From: Agitococcus lubricus
GTDB lineage: Bacteria > Pseudomonadota > Gammaproteobacteria > Pseudomonadales > Moraxellaceae
DNA length: 64,000 nucleotides
Assembly: GCF_003051055.1 (NCBI RefSeq)
Contig: NZ_QAON01000015.1
Span: forward strand, 1-64,000
Reading direction: 5' to 3'
Of the stretch, positions 44,301 through 53,688 are shown one piece after another; the stretch's first letter is position 1; each line of letters starts with the position of its first letter. The position numbers and the translations under genes are program-made. The notes under the pieces are model-generated. The model had not been told where the DNA came from and did no database searches. It saw only the letters and a program-made list of their open reading frames with translations.

Positions 44301-46162
44301 ATATCTAAGACATGGTCAACATCAGGATTGCGCTGGTCAATTTTTTCTAAATCCATCGGTTCATCCAGTGGTACCGCGGGCATATTCAAGAGCGTCTTCT
44401 CTAAAGTGGACTCTGGTAATGTGCCAAAATCAATTTCAGGTAACTCTTTTTCCGCAGGTGTTTTGGCTTCTGCTCTACGTGCAACAGGCTCTGGCGGAGG
44501 GACTAATACCAAACCATAACCTAACTTTTCTAAGGATTGGGCAGCCAAATCGAGCAGATTATTATTTTGATGATGATTAGCAACACGCTCTAAATAGTAC
44601 TCTACCGACGAAATAACATCTGCGAGCGTATCCATCTCTGACCAACTGGGGCGGTAATCATCACTCAGCAAATGGTGTTGTATAAACTCCGATAATCGCG
44701 CCAATATTTGTGCAGGACGCGCCAAATCTAACATGGTCAGGCCACCACGTACTGTACTTAATAAATTGGGTAATTCTTGTAAGTACTGTGGACTCCATTG
44801 CGAGCTGATATATTCAACGATACATTCTTTCGCTTTTTCTAAGGCGGTGCGTGACTCTCTTAACACAGCACCTTGCGCGGCTGATAACTGGTCAATCATG
44901 GCGTTACCGCCAAAGTCACTATCACCAATAGCAAAGACTTGCTCTTCTGTCAGTTGCTGCAGACTTGACTCGACTTCAATCAAAGCACTCGCCACAACTA
45001 ATAATGCCCCTTCAGGCAATACACCAAAGTTTAATGCTTTATTTAATGTGCGTACTTGCTCAGAAATACTGCGTTGCAAATGTGCTAAGCCCAACACTTG
45101 TAAGGTGCTAGATACTTGACGCAAGACAGGTAATAAAGGCTCTAAGGCTCTAATATTAGGATGGTCAGAATAGGTCAAATCATCAATTGTCTCTTTAACG
45201 CCTGCTAACTCATCAGAAACACTTTTGATCACGGACTGCATTGCATGGCGGTCAGGTGCGGCTAGTTTTTCTTTTTCAGCCTCAACGACATCTAGAGTTG
45301 GCAAGGCCTCATCTAAACGGTACAAGGCGCGCATGGCCACAATACGATAACTTTCGCCACGACTTTTAGCGAGATAGTACAAAATGTTTTTTAATAAATC
45401 TAAGGTCGGGGTGTGCTGAGGATAAACTGCGAACTTACGCAACTCCTGCTCTACTTCTCCCAATAATGTCTTAATTGCTGGCGTTAAGGGGATGTGATTA
45501 TGCATTAAGCCTTCGACTAAGGCTGAAGCAACTTGCCACAAGGCTTGTAAGGCTTTTGCCCCCATAAATAAGCTAAGTTTTTCAAAAATAACGAGAAGCT
45601 GCTCGTATTGTTGTTGTAATTGCTGCTGACGAATAATGCCCAATAAACTTAACTGATAACCATGACGCAGCTTTTTGAGTGCCGCTGGGTTAGCTGCTAC
45701 ACCTGACTGCCCTAATACAGAAAATACTCGACTAAAATCAGGCTTAAATAAAGCTAACTCCGACAACGGGGTTTCATCGTGCGCAATACGTAATGCATTG
45801 ATAGTTGGCAACAATACAAACGGCGTGTCACGTTTAGCTATTTGTAAACGCTCTAAATAGGCAGGCAACTGTAACATCGCTTCAATTAAAGCATGATGTG
45901 CTTGTTGTGTATCTGAAACTTTATTATTTACCAGTGATAAACATAACTTTTCCATTTCTTCCGCAAGCAAAGCTGCACCAAAGAACTCGACCATTTGCAA
46001 GGTGCCGCATACTTGATGCAAATAAGCCAAACAAAAGCGTAATTTAGCCACATCACTTGGATTTGTGATATAGGCTTCTAGGGCTTGTTGTGCCTGCTTT
46101 AAGGTCTCTTGGATTTCACTTTTAACCCAATCCAAAGCGAGAAAATTATGGTTATCACTCAT
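38360..46162 (-). CDS. chpA: multi-HPt hybrid histidine kinase ChpA (PilL)
   Basis: This 2600-residue CheA-type kinase is the core of the pilus chemosensory system. Five HPt domains carry the phosphorylatable histidine in HTLKGS, HTLRGS or HTLKGG near residues 864, 1152, 1367, 1657 and 1845. A sixth possible one (HQVCGT) is near residue 50, and two degenerate ones lie at about 340 and 470. Then follow the dimerisation and ATP-binding kinase domain (N box LRNAVDHGLE near 2190, G box ADDGKGVN), a CheW-like domain (about 2300-2430) and a C-terminal receiver with Asp in DIMLLDIEMPRMDG near 2525. Size and layout match Pseudomonas ChpA. GAGGGGGGG precedes the ATG. A 251-bp gap separates it from pilK, possibly with its own promoter. 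Confidence 0.95.
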   Translation of the reverse strand: MSDNHNFLALDWVKSEIQETLKQAQQALEAYITNPSDVAKLRFCLAYLHQVCGTLQMVEFFGAALLAEEMEKLCLSLVNNKVSDTQQAHHALIEAMLQLPAYLERLQIAKRDTPFVLLPTINALRIAHDETPLSELALFKPDFSRVFSVLGQSGVAANPAALKKLRHGYQLSLLGIIRQQQLQQQYEQLLVIFEKLSLFMGAKALQALWQVASALVEGLMHNHIPLTPAIKTLLGEVEQELRKFAVYPQHTPTLDLLKNILYYLAKSRGESYRIVAMRALYRLDEALPTLDVVEAEKEKLAAPDRHAMQSVIKSVSDELAGVKETIDDLTYSDHPNIRALEPLLPVLRQVSSTLQVLGLAHLQRSISEQVRTLNKALNFGVLPEGALLVVASALIEVESSLQQLTEEQVFAIGDSDFGGNAMIDQLSAAQGAVLRESRTALEKAKECIVEYISSQWSPQYLQELPNLLSTVRGGLTMLDLARPAQILARLSEFIQHHLLSDDYRPSWSEMDTLADVISSVEYYLERVANHHQNNNLLDLAAQSLEKLGYGLVLVPPPEPVARRAEAKTPAEKELPEIDFGTLPESTLEKTLLNMPAVPLDEPMDLEKIDQRNPDVDHVLDMEKTLVSMPALNIPLASDDLAELTQQLEDSDSRTQINMPAIKELEPTKSATEPDENLFSSTLTFDAEAILGDMSFSPKSKHVEPASSEPVAPQPVRFDDTESMYSDSEDLAPTLVNMQIPAALLNMTVTDNPQSAPPVAVDVPSEPVIEAEQTLEMTVTMTQEPELVTPSTPAISQMPVSKAAPVLRFEISAVVPEDDFSEDDEIREIFIEEAEEVLETIHTYLPKWAANYENKSALTEVRRGFHTLKGSGRMVGAKVTAELAWSIENMLNRVIDKTATTTPAMMTLIQNVVSVVPDLIANFQQKETPSIATPALMTAAEMFAKAQTVSMEDVEWALAVARHQVSLEPIEDHISSEEPEVTSAEAFAETVVIQPAASVTMPADTTADELTFENMTIPDLPALALSDVKDLTEEAELSEAVYIETDLMDEDFAVPMDLGEEAALTPSPALFAQNDKPETTISTNVEPVKLAAPILDVPQHIAMPEDDFSQDDEIREIFIEEVEEVLETINTYFPKWAANFDNNAALTEFRRGFHTLKGSGRMVGAKVEGELAWGIENMLNRVIDKTTKPSAEMVRLITEVINVIPELISNFQNKETPRLNTSPLMSIADHFARAQVVSIAQIEAAVACANGQTGVAQQTEAAIEPLVPDVESANESVEIDLEAVAESSEQAEDNEDEDLSDAFEELAASLADMPTATIATENEHLQDPVLIDIFTTEANSYLDEIANYLAHLPAQYNAMPVTDQILRALHTLRGSAGMAGVKTVAEIAAPMEHLFKDLRTQGRGLQAKHMELLSETHRLIKQSINDVSQGGAGTVAERHSLISRIEQVAHASVSDDAITAPITTNTAGLVASFIDLGIELLLDAPWELSGWLQSPEHDDIIQSLLRELELLAPAAKQSAVSPLSELADQLICVYRFVAEDTTKALANEQLLEDLSSAHDEIINIFDTLAACQTVQANPKLMARLREWGGAPVQLATTTDTFAAYVPAEAEIDDGADAELLAIFLEEAEEVLTAADDELTNWRNNLEDKQPLRVLQRHLHTLKGGARMAVVTSLGDLGHELEFLYEDLVNNRYQATQVLLDLLQRCHDRLAQMIEDLQREGRCKYAKDLVTVIDLYRHTPKDTVILDFFSLAAGGSTKAAMPTSTQPSAALPESQATSVQNLEAATISTMPSVASPVEVLAEDLDPELLAIFLEEAQEIVDETNASLQAWVQEPANIAPVQILQRGLHTLKGGARMSGVNSLGDLAHEMENIYEGVCQLRYQGGTEVFALLQRCHDRIADAVDKLQKEGKSLAVTDLVEQLKRYLASPQSYVDSQPTIVPAIKMPVPTVETKSSVSEVPVAEEAPKLPVLSSGVMPSMTGNFRQATNVQQAAQEMIRVSSELMEKLINLAGETSIVRSRVEMGVHSFGQTVEEMGATVQRLVDQLRRMEGELEVQILAKHTQEGGKYEDFDPLEMDQYSSLNQLSKSLSESASDLFDIKATLIEKARDTETLLLQQSRLNTELQEGLMSSRMVPFSRLVPRLQRIVRQTSGELRKPAELYVINAEGEMDRTLLERIVAPLEHMLRNAVDHGLENPAERAAAGKEAMGRVTLSIGREGGEIVLTLADDGKGVNIDAVRKKAIERGLLDENSTISERELLQFIFHAGFSTAQKVTQISGRGVGMDVVQSEIKQLGGTVVIQSEQGKGTTFVMRLPFTVAVSRALMVRIGEDVYAIPLSQIEGIVRASPYELETYYAPNAPAFEYANIGYKLHYLGEFVHGIRVPSLFGQTLPLPILLVRGADQRVAIQVDQLIGSREIVVKSVGAQLASVAGISGATILGDGSVVIILDTIAMLRAAALQKPRQKQVVEETTPAVQERSTRTVMVVDDSVTVRKVTSRLLERHGYDVVLAKDGLDAITKLEEIRPDIMLLDIEMPRMDGFEVASLVRHNPNLLGLPIIMITSRTGEKHRERAFQIGVNAYMGKPFQEQQLLETIAELLATVSER

Positions 46163-46413
46163 CTTTTTACCCCCCCTCTGGGGACTTGATGCGGTTATTG
46201 AATATAAATCATGCGCAATACGCGTTTAAAAATTTATATCCTATTTATCATCTTAGGGTTCATATAATTTATCAAAGAGGCTAGCGTCTAGAGTCTATCA
46301 CTCGACGACAACCTCGTCCAAGGACGGTCAGGTTAGTAACCATTCTTAGCATAGATGACTTAGGGTAGTTGTCTGAGCAACGTATTCTAAGTTCGTCTTT
46401 ATGTACCGTCCTT

Positions 46414-47277
46414 CTAAACAATACGACGGTAGGCTAAGGTGTCCGCATATTCAACTCTTTCTAGGGAAGGATGCTGCCAATCCATAATTTCTCCCACACC
46501 TAGCACGAGTATGCCTCCGATTCGTAAACGCATTGCCAGTTGTGTAACAACATCCCGTTTACGAAAACGCCGAAAATAAATGAGTACATTTTGACAAAAT
46601 ATCACATCCATATCGGCAAATGGAGCTTTATCTAATTCCATCAAATTTAATTGCGCAAATGCAATTCTATTTTTTATGTCACTGTTAACTTGCCAGTCTC
46701 GTTTATTACCTAATTGCGTGAAATATTTGAACTTCAGCGCATCAGGCATGCCTTGTAGTTTACGTTCGATATAAATCCCTTGTTTTGCTTTAGTTAACGT
46801 CGGGAAACTAATATCGGTCGCTGTGATACCATAAAAAATATCTTGACGCTGATGATTAGTTATCATTTCCTCGACTAAAAAAGCCAAGGAGTATGGTTCT
46901 TCTCCTGTAGAACAACCTGCACTCCATAAATTCAGTGAATAGCATGACTTATCAGCCAAGCGCTGCTTTATATACTGTTCCACTAAAGCGTAAGAGCTGG
47001 CATGTCGAAAAAAAGAGGTTTCTTGTACAGCTAATCTATCAACTAAAACAACCCACTCCCTTTCACCGCTAATGCCAGACATGACGAGCTCATAATAGAC
47101 ATCATAATCGTCTATTCCAATTTCTCGCATACGTGTAGATAGGGAAATTTCTAAGAAAGGTCTGCGTGTTTGAGTGAAGGTAATCCCTGTACGCGCTTCA
47201 ATTTGTGCTTGCCACAGTGAAAACTGCTCATCTGTGATAGGAGTAACTGGCCTGATTCCCCAATCCTGTAGTGCCAC
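46414..47277 (-). CDS. pilK: CheR-like methyltransferase PilK
   Basis: A SAM-dependent methyltransferase of 287 residues that would methylate glutamates of the receptor PilJ. It has the CheR N-terminal helical domain (FTQTRRPFLEISLSTRMREIG), the SAM motif LWSAGCSTGEEPYSLA, and the FCQNVLIYF motif. The start is placed at the GTG at 47277, which has AGGAGA six bases upstream; an in-frame TTG at 47304 would contain that site. It follows pilJ by 33 bp. Confidence 0.92.
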   Translation of the reverse strand: MALQDWGIRPVTPITDEQFSLWQAQIEARTGITFTQTRRPFLEISLSTRMREIGIDDYDVYYELVMSGISGEREWVVLVDRLAVQETSFFRHASSYALVEQYIKQRLADKSCYSLNLWSAGCSTGEEPYSLAFLVEEMITNHQRQDIFYGITATDISFPTLTKAKQGIYIERKLQGMPDALKFKYFTQLGNKRDWQVNSDIKNRIAFAQLNLMELDKAPFADMDVIFCQNVLIYFRRFRKRDVVTQLAMRLRIGGILVLGVGEIMDWQHPSLERVEYADTLAYRRIV

Positions 47278-47310
47278 GCCAGCTCTCCTATCACAGACAA
47301 TCAATTCCCG

Positions 47311-49431
47311 TTAGGCATACTCTGGTAATTTGAAGCCAGATACAGATAACCGTAACTCGGCGGCCATTTCTGCTAAGTTACCAATCGAGCGTGCGGTTGC
47401 AATGGTACCTGCGGTTGTTTGTGTCGTAATCTCTTGAATAACATTCATCGTGTTAGAGATATGACCCGCAGAGGCTGCTTGCTGACGCGCAGCGTTAGAA
47501 ATGTTTTGAATCAAGTCCGCTAAGTTACGCGAAACGCTTTGAATTTCTTCCAGTGCCACACCCGCGTCTTGTGCTAATCGAGCACCACGCACAACTTCAG
47601 ATGTGGTTTGCTCCATGGAAATAACCGCTTCGTTGGTATCGGATTGAATGGTTTTAACCAATTGTTCAATCTGCTTAGTCGCTGATGCAGAACGTTCCGC
47701 AAGACGTTGTACTTCGTCGGCAACCACCGCGAAGCCACGACCTGCTTCCCCCGCCATCGACGCTTGAATGGCCGCATTCAACGCGAGAATGTTAGTTTGG
47801 TCAGCAATATCGTTAATCAGAGAAACGATGTCACCAATTTCTTGTGATGATTCACCCAAACGTTTAATACGTTTAGAGGTTTCTTGAATTTGTTCACGAA
47901 TCGTATCCATACCTTCGATAGAACGTTGTACCACATCCGCCCCTTTATGGGCGATGGCTACAGATCTGTCCGCAACGACTGCAGATTCGGCTGCGTTTGC
48001 AGATACTTGGTCAATCGAAACCGCCATTTCATTCACCGCGGCAGACGCACCCGCAATTTCTTGAGCTTGATGCTCGGAGGCTTCGGCTAAGTGCATCGCA
48101 GTAGATTGTGTTTCTTGCGCAGCAGCGGATACCTGTACGGCAGTTTGGTTAATGGTGGATACCAATTGGCGTAACTGGTCAATAGAATAGTTAATAGAGT
48201 CCGCAATCGCACCCGTAAAGTCTTCGGATACCGTTGCTTGTACGGTTAAGTCACCATCAGCCAAGTCGCCTAATTCATCTAACAAACGTAAAATCGCAGA
48301 TTGGTTACGTTGGTTTTCTAATTCCACCGTTTCTGCGCGCTGACGGTCTGCTTCTGCTTCTGCTTGCGCACGTTCACGGTCTTGACGGGCACGAACACGA
48401 ATAAAGCCGAATAAGGAAATTAACGTAGCAGCCAACGATAATACACCAATTGCGGTGGCTAGTACGGCGTTTGCTTCTTCGTCAACGACTTGTGTCAATT
48501 TAGTCAAGGTAGATAATAATTCTGGCGAATCACGGAAAATAGCTGAGGAGGCCTCACGTACTTGGAACAATTCTGGCGAAGATTGCAAAATTTCGTTAGC
48601 CCCTTGTTGTACTGAGCTTTCAAACAACTTGCTAATTGCAACCAATGAACTTCTTGCTTGCTGATCTTGTACTGCGGCTAAACCTTGCTCAGGATCACCT
48701 TTTAATAACCCATTCAATACTTGACCAAAGGTCTCGGAGTCACGACCAAAGTCATCGGCTGCCATCACTGCATTTTCATCACCATTTAGCACGCTACTCA
48801 CGGAGCGTAAAATACGTTCTGCTAATACCGATTGTTGTTTGGCGAGTACGACTTGTGAAGAAGAGACGCCCGAACCCACCATAGCATCAACGATGGCATC
48901 ATTTTCTGCTTGTAATTCAGGCACAGCATCGGCGATACCTGCGACTAAATCATGTAAGTTACTAACCGTTTTTTCGCCAGCACTCACCGCCTGAATATTT
49001 TTAGAAACGCGATCCCATACAGCTTGTACCGCTTTAGTATCCGCATAAGACTCATCGTGTAAAGACTTTAATGCCGTCCAGCGACGCTCAAATTCTTGCG
49101 CTGCTTTATTGAGTGATTCGAAGGCTTGTTGGTTGCCCGATGCCGCTTCTGTCGCGTTTTTAGCAATATCTTGGGACAACACACGCAATTCAGAAGCATG
49201 TTGAATCATCTGACGACCTGTCGAGCTCTTTTTAGCCACAACCACAAAGGAGCCAGCAGTTAATAAAATGAAGATAATAAACGCTAATAAGAAGCGGGTC
49301 GCATCTGGCGTATCTGCAAGTGACTTCCAGAAATTACGACTAAAGATTGCCTTAAACGTATTTTTAGACAACAGGCTCTTAAAGTTAATCCCTACAAGAG
49401 ATTTGCGCAAATTTTGCACTGGTGATTTCAT
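47311..49431 (-). CDS. pilJ: methyl-accepting chemoreceptor PilJ
   Basis: The inner-membrane receptor of the pilus chemosensory system, 706 residues. A first membrane span ([19 protein letters not shown], about residues 45-65) is followed by a periplasmic PilJ-type sensor domain, a second span near residue 345, a HAMP-like segment and a long cytoplasmic coiled coil. The signalling tip reads [20 protein letters not shown] then [13 protein letters not shown]. The ATG at 49431 is preferred because starting at 49551 would overlap pilI; GGGGAGA lies about 11 bases upstream. In Pseudomonas, PilJ senses pilin and surface contact. Confidence 0.94.
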   Translation of the reverse strand: MKSPVQNLRKSLVGINFKSLLSKNTFKAIFSRNFWKSLADTPDATRFLLAFIIFILLTAGSFVVVAKKSSTGRQMIQHASELRVLSQDIAKNATEAASGNQQAFESLNKAAQEFERRWTALKSLHDESYADTKAVQAVWDRVSKNIQAVSAGEKTVSNLHDLVAGIADAVPELQAENDAIVDAMVGSGVSSSQVVLAKQQSVLAERILRSVSSVLNGDENAVMAADDFGRDSETFGQVLNGLLKGDPEQGLAAVQDQQARSSLVAISKLFESSVQQGANEILQSSPELFQVREASSAIFRDSPELLSTLTKLTQVVDEEANAVLATAIGVLSLAATLISLFGFIRVRARQDRERAQAEAEADRQRAETVELENQRNQSAILRLLDELGDLADGDLTVQATVSEDFTGAIADSINYSIDQLRQLVSTINQTAVQVSAAAQETQSTAMHLAEASEHQAQEIAGASAAVNEMAVSIDQVSANAAESAVVADRSVAIAHKGADVVQRSIEGMDTIREQIQETSKRIKRLGESSQEIGDIVSLINDIADQTNILALNAAIQASMAGEAGRGFAVVADEVQRLAERSASATKQIEQLVKTIQSDTNEAVISMEQTTSEVVRGARLAQDAGVALEEIQSVSRNLADLIQNISNAARQQAASAGHISNTMNVIQEITTQTTAGTIATARSIGNLAEMAAELRLSVSGFKLPEYA

Positions 49432-49484
49432 AGTGGACAGATCTCCCCTAAACCTGTTTTTATTCTCTTTAAATCGCACTTCGT

Positions 49485-50015
49485 CTAAGCTACAGCAGCC
49501 TTTATAAAGCGCGGATCTTCTATTAAACGGCTTAATAACAGCACATACCAAGTACGGCCATCACGCACAAAAGCCCCTTGCACAAACGGGGCTGCTTCAA
49601 CAAATGGCGCCTTAATGTCAAGCGTATAATCAACAGCGGTAAAATGCTGCATCCCTAATACTTCATCGACAACTAGGCCTGTAAACATATCTTGATGATC
49701 GACAACTACAATCCGACGTTTTTGTTCATTCAGACTGGTTTTACGCCCCATAAACATCAACATATCAGAAATGGGTAACAACCGACCACGAACATTTGCC
49801 AAGCCCCTCATCCACGACTCTACACCAGGAATCATGGTATAACGCGGCACTTTAAGAACTTCAGCAACTTCGCCTATGGGTGCTAAAAAATACTCTCCAG
49901 CCAGCATGAAGCCTACACCTGTCCAAGCATCAGCTCCCTGCCCCAGCAAACCCATTCCACGTTTTTTAGAACGTTCGGCTATCTCGAGTAGTTTGATAAA
50001 GCCTTTGGCTGCCAT
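49485..50015 (-). CDS. pilI: CheW-like coupling protein PilI
   Basis: This 176-residue CheW-domain adaptor couples PilJ to ChpA. It shows the CheW pattern [22 protein letters not shown], a central [12 protein letters not shown] and [21 protein letters not shown]. Lies between pilH and pilJ in the conserved order, 15 bp after pilH. More typical of the family than ChpC, so it is likely the main coupling protein. Confidence 0.92.
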   Translation of the reverse strand: MAAKGFIKLLEIAERSKKRGMGLLGQGADAWTGVGFMLAGEYFLAPIGEVAEVLKVPRYTMIPGVESWMRGLANVRGRLLPISDMLMFMGRKTSLNEQKRRIVVVDHQDMFTGLVVDEVLGMQHFTAVDYTLDIKAPFVEAAPFVQGAFVRDGRTWYVLLLSRLIEDPRFIKAAVA

Positions 50016-50030
50016 GCTGTCTACCTATTA

Positions 50031-50399
50031 TTATTTATTGGGTATTAAATTTTGGATGACCGCCATCAATAATGTCTCATCCACAGGTTTGGTTAAATAA
50101 TCACGTGCACCTTGACGCTTACCCCAAACACGGTCTGTTTCCTGATCTTTAGTCGTCACAATGACAACAGGGATATGTGCTGTATCCGTACCTTTAGTAA
50201 TTTGACGTGTTGCCTGAAACCCATTAATACCAGGCATAACCACGTCCATTAATACCAAATCAGGCAATTCTGCACGAGCGACAGCCACTCCGTCGGCACC
50301 ATTAGTTGCTTCTAAAGCCACATGACCATGACGTTCTAAAATTTCCTTAAAACGATAGGTCTCTGTAGGCGAGTCGTCTACAATCAATATTCGAGCCAT
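50031..50399 (-). CDS. pilH: response regulator PilH
   Basis: A single-domain CheY-like receiver of 122 residues. The acidic pocket is in ILIVDDSPTE, the phosphorylated aspartate in DLVLMDVVMPG and the conserved lysine in YLTKPVDE. In Pseudomonas PilH counteracts PilG and favours pilus retraction or phosphate sink function. It lies 30 bp after pilG. Confidence 0.92.
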   Translation of the reverse strand: MARILIVDDSPTETYRFKEILERHGHVALEATNGADGVAVARAELPDLVLMDVVMPGINGFQATRQITKGTDTAHIPVVIVTTKDQETDRVWGKRQGARDYLTKPVDETLLMAVIQNLIPNK

Positions 50400-50429
50400 A
50401 CTGTCCTCGTTATCATCACTATTGACAGA

Positions 50430-50813
50430 TTAGGACTTAACGTACTGACGAATAGCACTAAACAATTCTTCTTTACTGAATGGTTTAGTCAAATATTCGT
50501 CAGAACCAACGATACGGCCTTTGGCTTTATCAAACAAACCATCTTTACTCGACAACATAATGACAGGTGTAGACTTAAAGGCTGAGTTATTTTTAATTAA
50601 GGCACAAGTCTGATAGCCGTCTAAGCGTGGCATCATAATGTCAACAAAAATAATGTCAGGGTTAGAGTCTGCAATTTTAGCGAGTGCATCAAAACCATCT
50701 GTTGCTGTGATAACCGTACAACCTGCTTTTTGTAATAAGGTTTCTGCTGTACGACGAATAGTCTTAGAGTCATCAATAACCATGACTTTTAAGCCATCAA
50801 AATTTTCTTCCAT
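50430..50813 (-). CDS. pilG: response regulator PilG
   Basis: A 127-residue CheY-like receiver, first gene of the pilG-chpC operon. It shows MVIDDSKTIRRTAE, the phospho-acceptor aspartate in DIIFVDIMMPRLDG and YLTKPFSK. In Pseudomonas PilG promotes pilus extension and cAMP signalling. The ATG at 50813 has AAGG eight bases upstream and precedes the conserved fold; an in-frame start at 50849 is less likely. Confidence 0.92.
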   Translation of the reverse strand: MEENFDGLKVMVIDDSKTIRRTAETLLQKAGCTVITATDGFDALAKIADSNPDIIFVDIMMPRLDGYQTCALIKNNSAFKSTPVIMLSSKDGLFDKAKGRIVGSDEYLTKPFSKEELFSAIRQYVKS

Positions 50814-51273
50814 CGGAGTCGCCTTCCTGTTATGTGGCCATAATGCCAATTGTGGAATTCGGAAAGTTAAACCAGAACCCCCGTTTTATCATTTATGTAG
50901 CTTTATTTGTTTTTGGCATCGAGTTTACATGGAGGGTGACTCGTTGTAACACAAGACACCAAAGTAAAAGCTAGCTCACATAAATCCAAATATTGTCGGG
51001 GGGACTTATCTTTCTTTTAACATAGTTTTTGCGCTGAATCCATAGTGTAATGAACTTAGCCCAAAAACTTCCGCCTAAATAAATTACAAAGGCTTAGCAT
51101 GATAACTTCATGCTTTATGCAAAGTTAACGCTTTTAAGAAACTTAAACAATCTTCTTTTGCTTGAGCTGTGTCATGTTGCACAAATAGGCAGCAATGTGA
51201 GGTTTTATTGCTGCTTAATGCACCAAACCCTACATAGTCATCACTTTCTATTATCTTAATGACCCTCTAGTTT
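50814..51273. other. 460-bp gap upstream of pilG, with a hairpin
   Basis: This non-coding stretch must hold the promoter of the pil-chp operon. I cannot assign a specific promoter. A hairpin, GCAGCAAT pairing with ATTGCTGC, at 51189-51214 lies 60 bp past the glutaredoxin-like gene and may end the dedD-rlmL transcript, though no T-run follows. No small gene with a ribosome binding site was seen. Confidence 0.45.
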
Positions 51274-51543
51274 TTATCGCTCTACTTCTGACAATGACAT
51301 GACTTGCGCATTAAAAGCAGCCACGTCTAACAAAGAAAATGGCCATCTTAATTCTTGCCCTGAGCTATGTTGAAGTACAGGAATAATTAGGCCGTAATTC
51401 TCTACTAAGCGCTCACTTAACGCAATATCTATATACTGCCATTTAATCGCTTGTACCCGTTGTAACTGTCCCAGTATTTGCTCGGCTTCATCACATAAAT
51501 GACAGCCTTTAGTCCCATACAAGGTGAATAAGGTCGATATCAT
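51274..51543 (-). CDS. glutaredoxin-like thiol protein (DUF836)
   Basis: An 89-residue thioredoxin-fold protein with an N-terminal CxxC motif (KGCHLCDEAEQIL) and the cis-proline segment IIPVLQ. It belongs to the short glutaredoxin-like DUF836 group; the in vivo partner is unknown. The ATG at 51543 overlaps the rlmL stop codon (ATGA), so the two are cotranslated. An in-frame start at 51567 is less likely. Confidence 0.8.
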   Translation of the reverse strand: MISTLFTLYGTKGCHLCDEAEQILGQLQRVQAIKWQYIDIALSERLVENYGLIIPVLQHSSGQELRWPFSLLDVAAFNAQVMSLSEVER

Positions 51544-53681
51544 GGTCGTAAGCTCACCTGCCAACAACGATGAATTTTGGCATTACGCTTAAAGTCAAAA
51601 CCAATGGTTTCTGGACTGATTTCTTTAAAAACCAGATATTGCATCGCGACTTCATCTAATTCAAAGCGACGAAAATTCGTTGAAAAATAACAGATGCCAT
51701 CGGTATTTAATAAACGCATCGCTAAGGTTAATAACTCTACATGGTCACGCTGTATATCAAATACATCATGCATTTTTTTGGAGTTTGAGAATGTCGGAGG
51801 GTCGATAAAAATAACATCAAAACGTTCTCGACAGTCATTGAGCCATGTCATTACATCAGCAGCTATAAAACGGTGATAATGTTCGGCAATCCCATTCAGA
51901 GCAAAGTTACGTTTGCCCCAATTGAGATAGGTGTTGGATAAGTCCACGCTCACCGTTTCCTCTGCCCCGCCTAAGGCTGCATGCACACTGGCAGTACACG
52001 TATACGCAAACAAATTGAGGAAGCGTTTGCCTGCAACTTGTTGCGCCATTTTAAGACGTATAGGACGGTGGTCTAAAAACAAGCCCGTATCTAAATAGTC
52101 CGTTAAATTCAATAATAACCGTGCATCGCCTTCTTGTACTTCGTTGAGTTTATTACGCTGATTTTGTTTTTCGTATTGTTGTTGGCCTTTTTGCGGTGCT
52201 CGGACTTTAATAAAGACTTTGTCACGATGTAAACCAAACACTTGCCGAATCACTTGTAAGGCTAACTTAAAACGGGTTGCCGCTTTTTCAGGGTCAATTG
52301 TTTTGGGAGGGGCATATTCTTGTACGTGTAAACAATCGCCATAAATATCAATCGCAATATTAAACTCAGGCAAATCGGCATCATATACCCGATAACAAAC
52401 CACGTGTTCTCTTTCGGCTTGTTTTAAGGTGTGTTGAATATTTTTGCGTAGTCGATTAGCAAACCCATCCGCTTCAGGTGGGATTTGACTATTTTCTACT
52501 TCCCTAAAGTGGTATGGGGTCGGTCTGGGAACGGATTGTATCTGGCCATGTCGGACAAAAATATTGAGGTCGCCATTACGTAATTTTTGTGTGTGCAGAT
52601 GCTCAAAGCCGAGGGCATCTACATGTTCAATTTTTGCTGCCAATACTGCCGCTTGCCAATGACCAAAACGTTCCTTTGCTAGCCGTCCTAATGCTTTATA
52701 CAAATAAATCGCTGTGTCATCTTCACCCAAACGCTCACCATAAGGGGGATTGGTGACTAATAGCCCCATCGCGACTGGCTTTGGCTCTAAAAAGGCTAAC
52801 TCTCGCACACCCAATTGAATAAAACGACTTAGACCTGCGGCTTGAATATTTTTAGTGGCTGCTTTGAGTGCTTCGGGGTCTGCATCATAACCATATAGAT
52901 GAGGCCATGTTTTATCTAACGCAACACGCTGACGCTCCTTAGCTTCTTGCCAACAGGTTTGCCAGACAGATTGCTGATGGCCTTCCCATGCTAAAAAGCC
53001 AAAATAGTCACGCATTAAACCCGGCGCAACATCGCCAAACATTAAGGCCGCTTCGGTTAAAAACGTGCCTGAGCCACACATGGGGTCTACTAATGCCTCA
53101 AATTTTTGGTGTGGCCAACCTGCTTGCATCAAAATGGCGGCGGCTAAGGTTTCTTTTAACGGGGCATCACCAATCATACGTCGATAACCACGACGATGTA
53201 GACTTTCCCCCGACATATCTAAACTGACGGTAATACTACTTGGCTGAATTAAGACATGAATATTGATGTCGCTGGCTTGTGTATCCACGCTCGGACGCTG
53301 ACCAGTCTGTTGACGAAAATGGTCAACGATGGCATCTTTTAACTTCAATGCCATATATTGTGTATGGGCAACTACCCCTTTGGTAGCGACAGCGCGTACA
53401 GCAAAGGTTTTGTCTAAGCTAAAAATATCCTGCCACGGATATTGTTTGGCTTCATGGTATAAATCTTCGGGGGTGTCGCTCTGAATTTTGAATAAGGGTT
53501 TATAGACACGAGAAGCCAAGCGCGACCACAGACAAAGGCGATATGCTGTTTTTAAGTCTGCATCAACCCACACTGCACTCGGTTCTTGTTTGACCACCGT
53601 TGCACCGATGGTACTCACTTCTTGTGCCAATAAGGATTCTAGGCCATCTGCACAGGCAACGACCCAAGTAGATAAGGACAT
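51540..53681 (-). CDS. rlmL: bifunctional 23S rRNA methyltransferase RlmL (RlmKL)
   Basis: A 713-residue fusion enzyme that methylates 23S rRNA at G2445 (N2) and G2069 (N7). It contains an N-terminal THUMP domain (about 50-160), an RlmL methyltransferase domain with VDPMCGSGTFLTEAAL and the catalytic NPPYGERLG (near 310), and a C-terminal RlmK domain with NLFAYTCTASVHAALGG and DPPTFSNSKKM. Length is near the E. coli 702. It follows the DUF2726 gene by 7 bp. Confidence 0.95.
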   Translation of the reverse strand: MSLSTWVVACADGLESLLAQEVSTIGATVVKQEPSAVWVDADLKTAYRLCLWSRLASRVYKPLFKIQSDTPEDLYHEAKQYPWQDIFSLDKTFAVRAVATKGVVAHTQYMALKLKDAIVDHFRQQTGQRPSVDTQASDINIHVLIQPSSITVSLDMSGESLHRRGYRRMIGDAPLKETLAAAILMQAGWPHQKFEALVDPMCGSGTFLTEAALMFGDVAPGLMRDYFGFLAWEGHQQSVWQTCWQEAKERQRVALDKTWPHLYGYDADPEALKAATKNIQAAGLSRFIQLGVRELAFLEPKPVAMGLLVTNPPYGERLGEDDTAIYLYKALGRLAKERFGHWQAAVLAAKIEHVDALGFEHLHTQKLRNGDLNIFVRHGQIQSVPRPTPYHFREVENSQIPPEADGFANRLRKNIQHTLKQAEREHVVCYRVYDADLPEFNIAIDIYGDCLHVQEYAPPKTIDPEKAATRFKLALQVIRQVFGLHRDKVFIKVRAPQKGQQQYEKQNQRNKLNEVQEGDARLLLNLTDYLDTGLFLDHRPIRLKMAQQVAGKRFLNLFAYTCTASVHAALGGAEETVSVDLSNTYLNWGKRNFALNGIAEHYHRFIAADVMTWLNDCRERFDVIFIDPPTFSNSKKMHDVFDIQRDHVELLTLAMRLLNTDGICYFSTNFRRFELDEVAMQYLVFKEISPETIGFDFKRNAKIHRCWQVSLRP

Positions 53682-53688
53682 AACTTTC

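Noticed and set aside
43917-44519. A 200-residue open frame on the plus strand, opposite chpA.
   Set aside because: It lies fully inside the chpA coding sequence, has a Ser-rich composition typical of antisense frames, no recognisable domain and no ribosome binding site.
46163-46413. A possible small gene in the pilK-chpA gap.
   Set aside because: No open frame with a ribosome binding site is visible; the gap is more likely a promoter or leader of chpA.
49432-49551. Longer PilJ start at 49551.
   Set aside because: It would overlap the end of pilI by 67 bases and adds a non-conserved segment.
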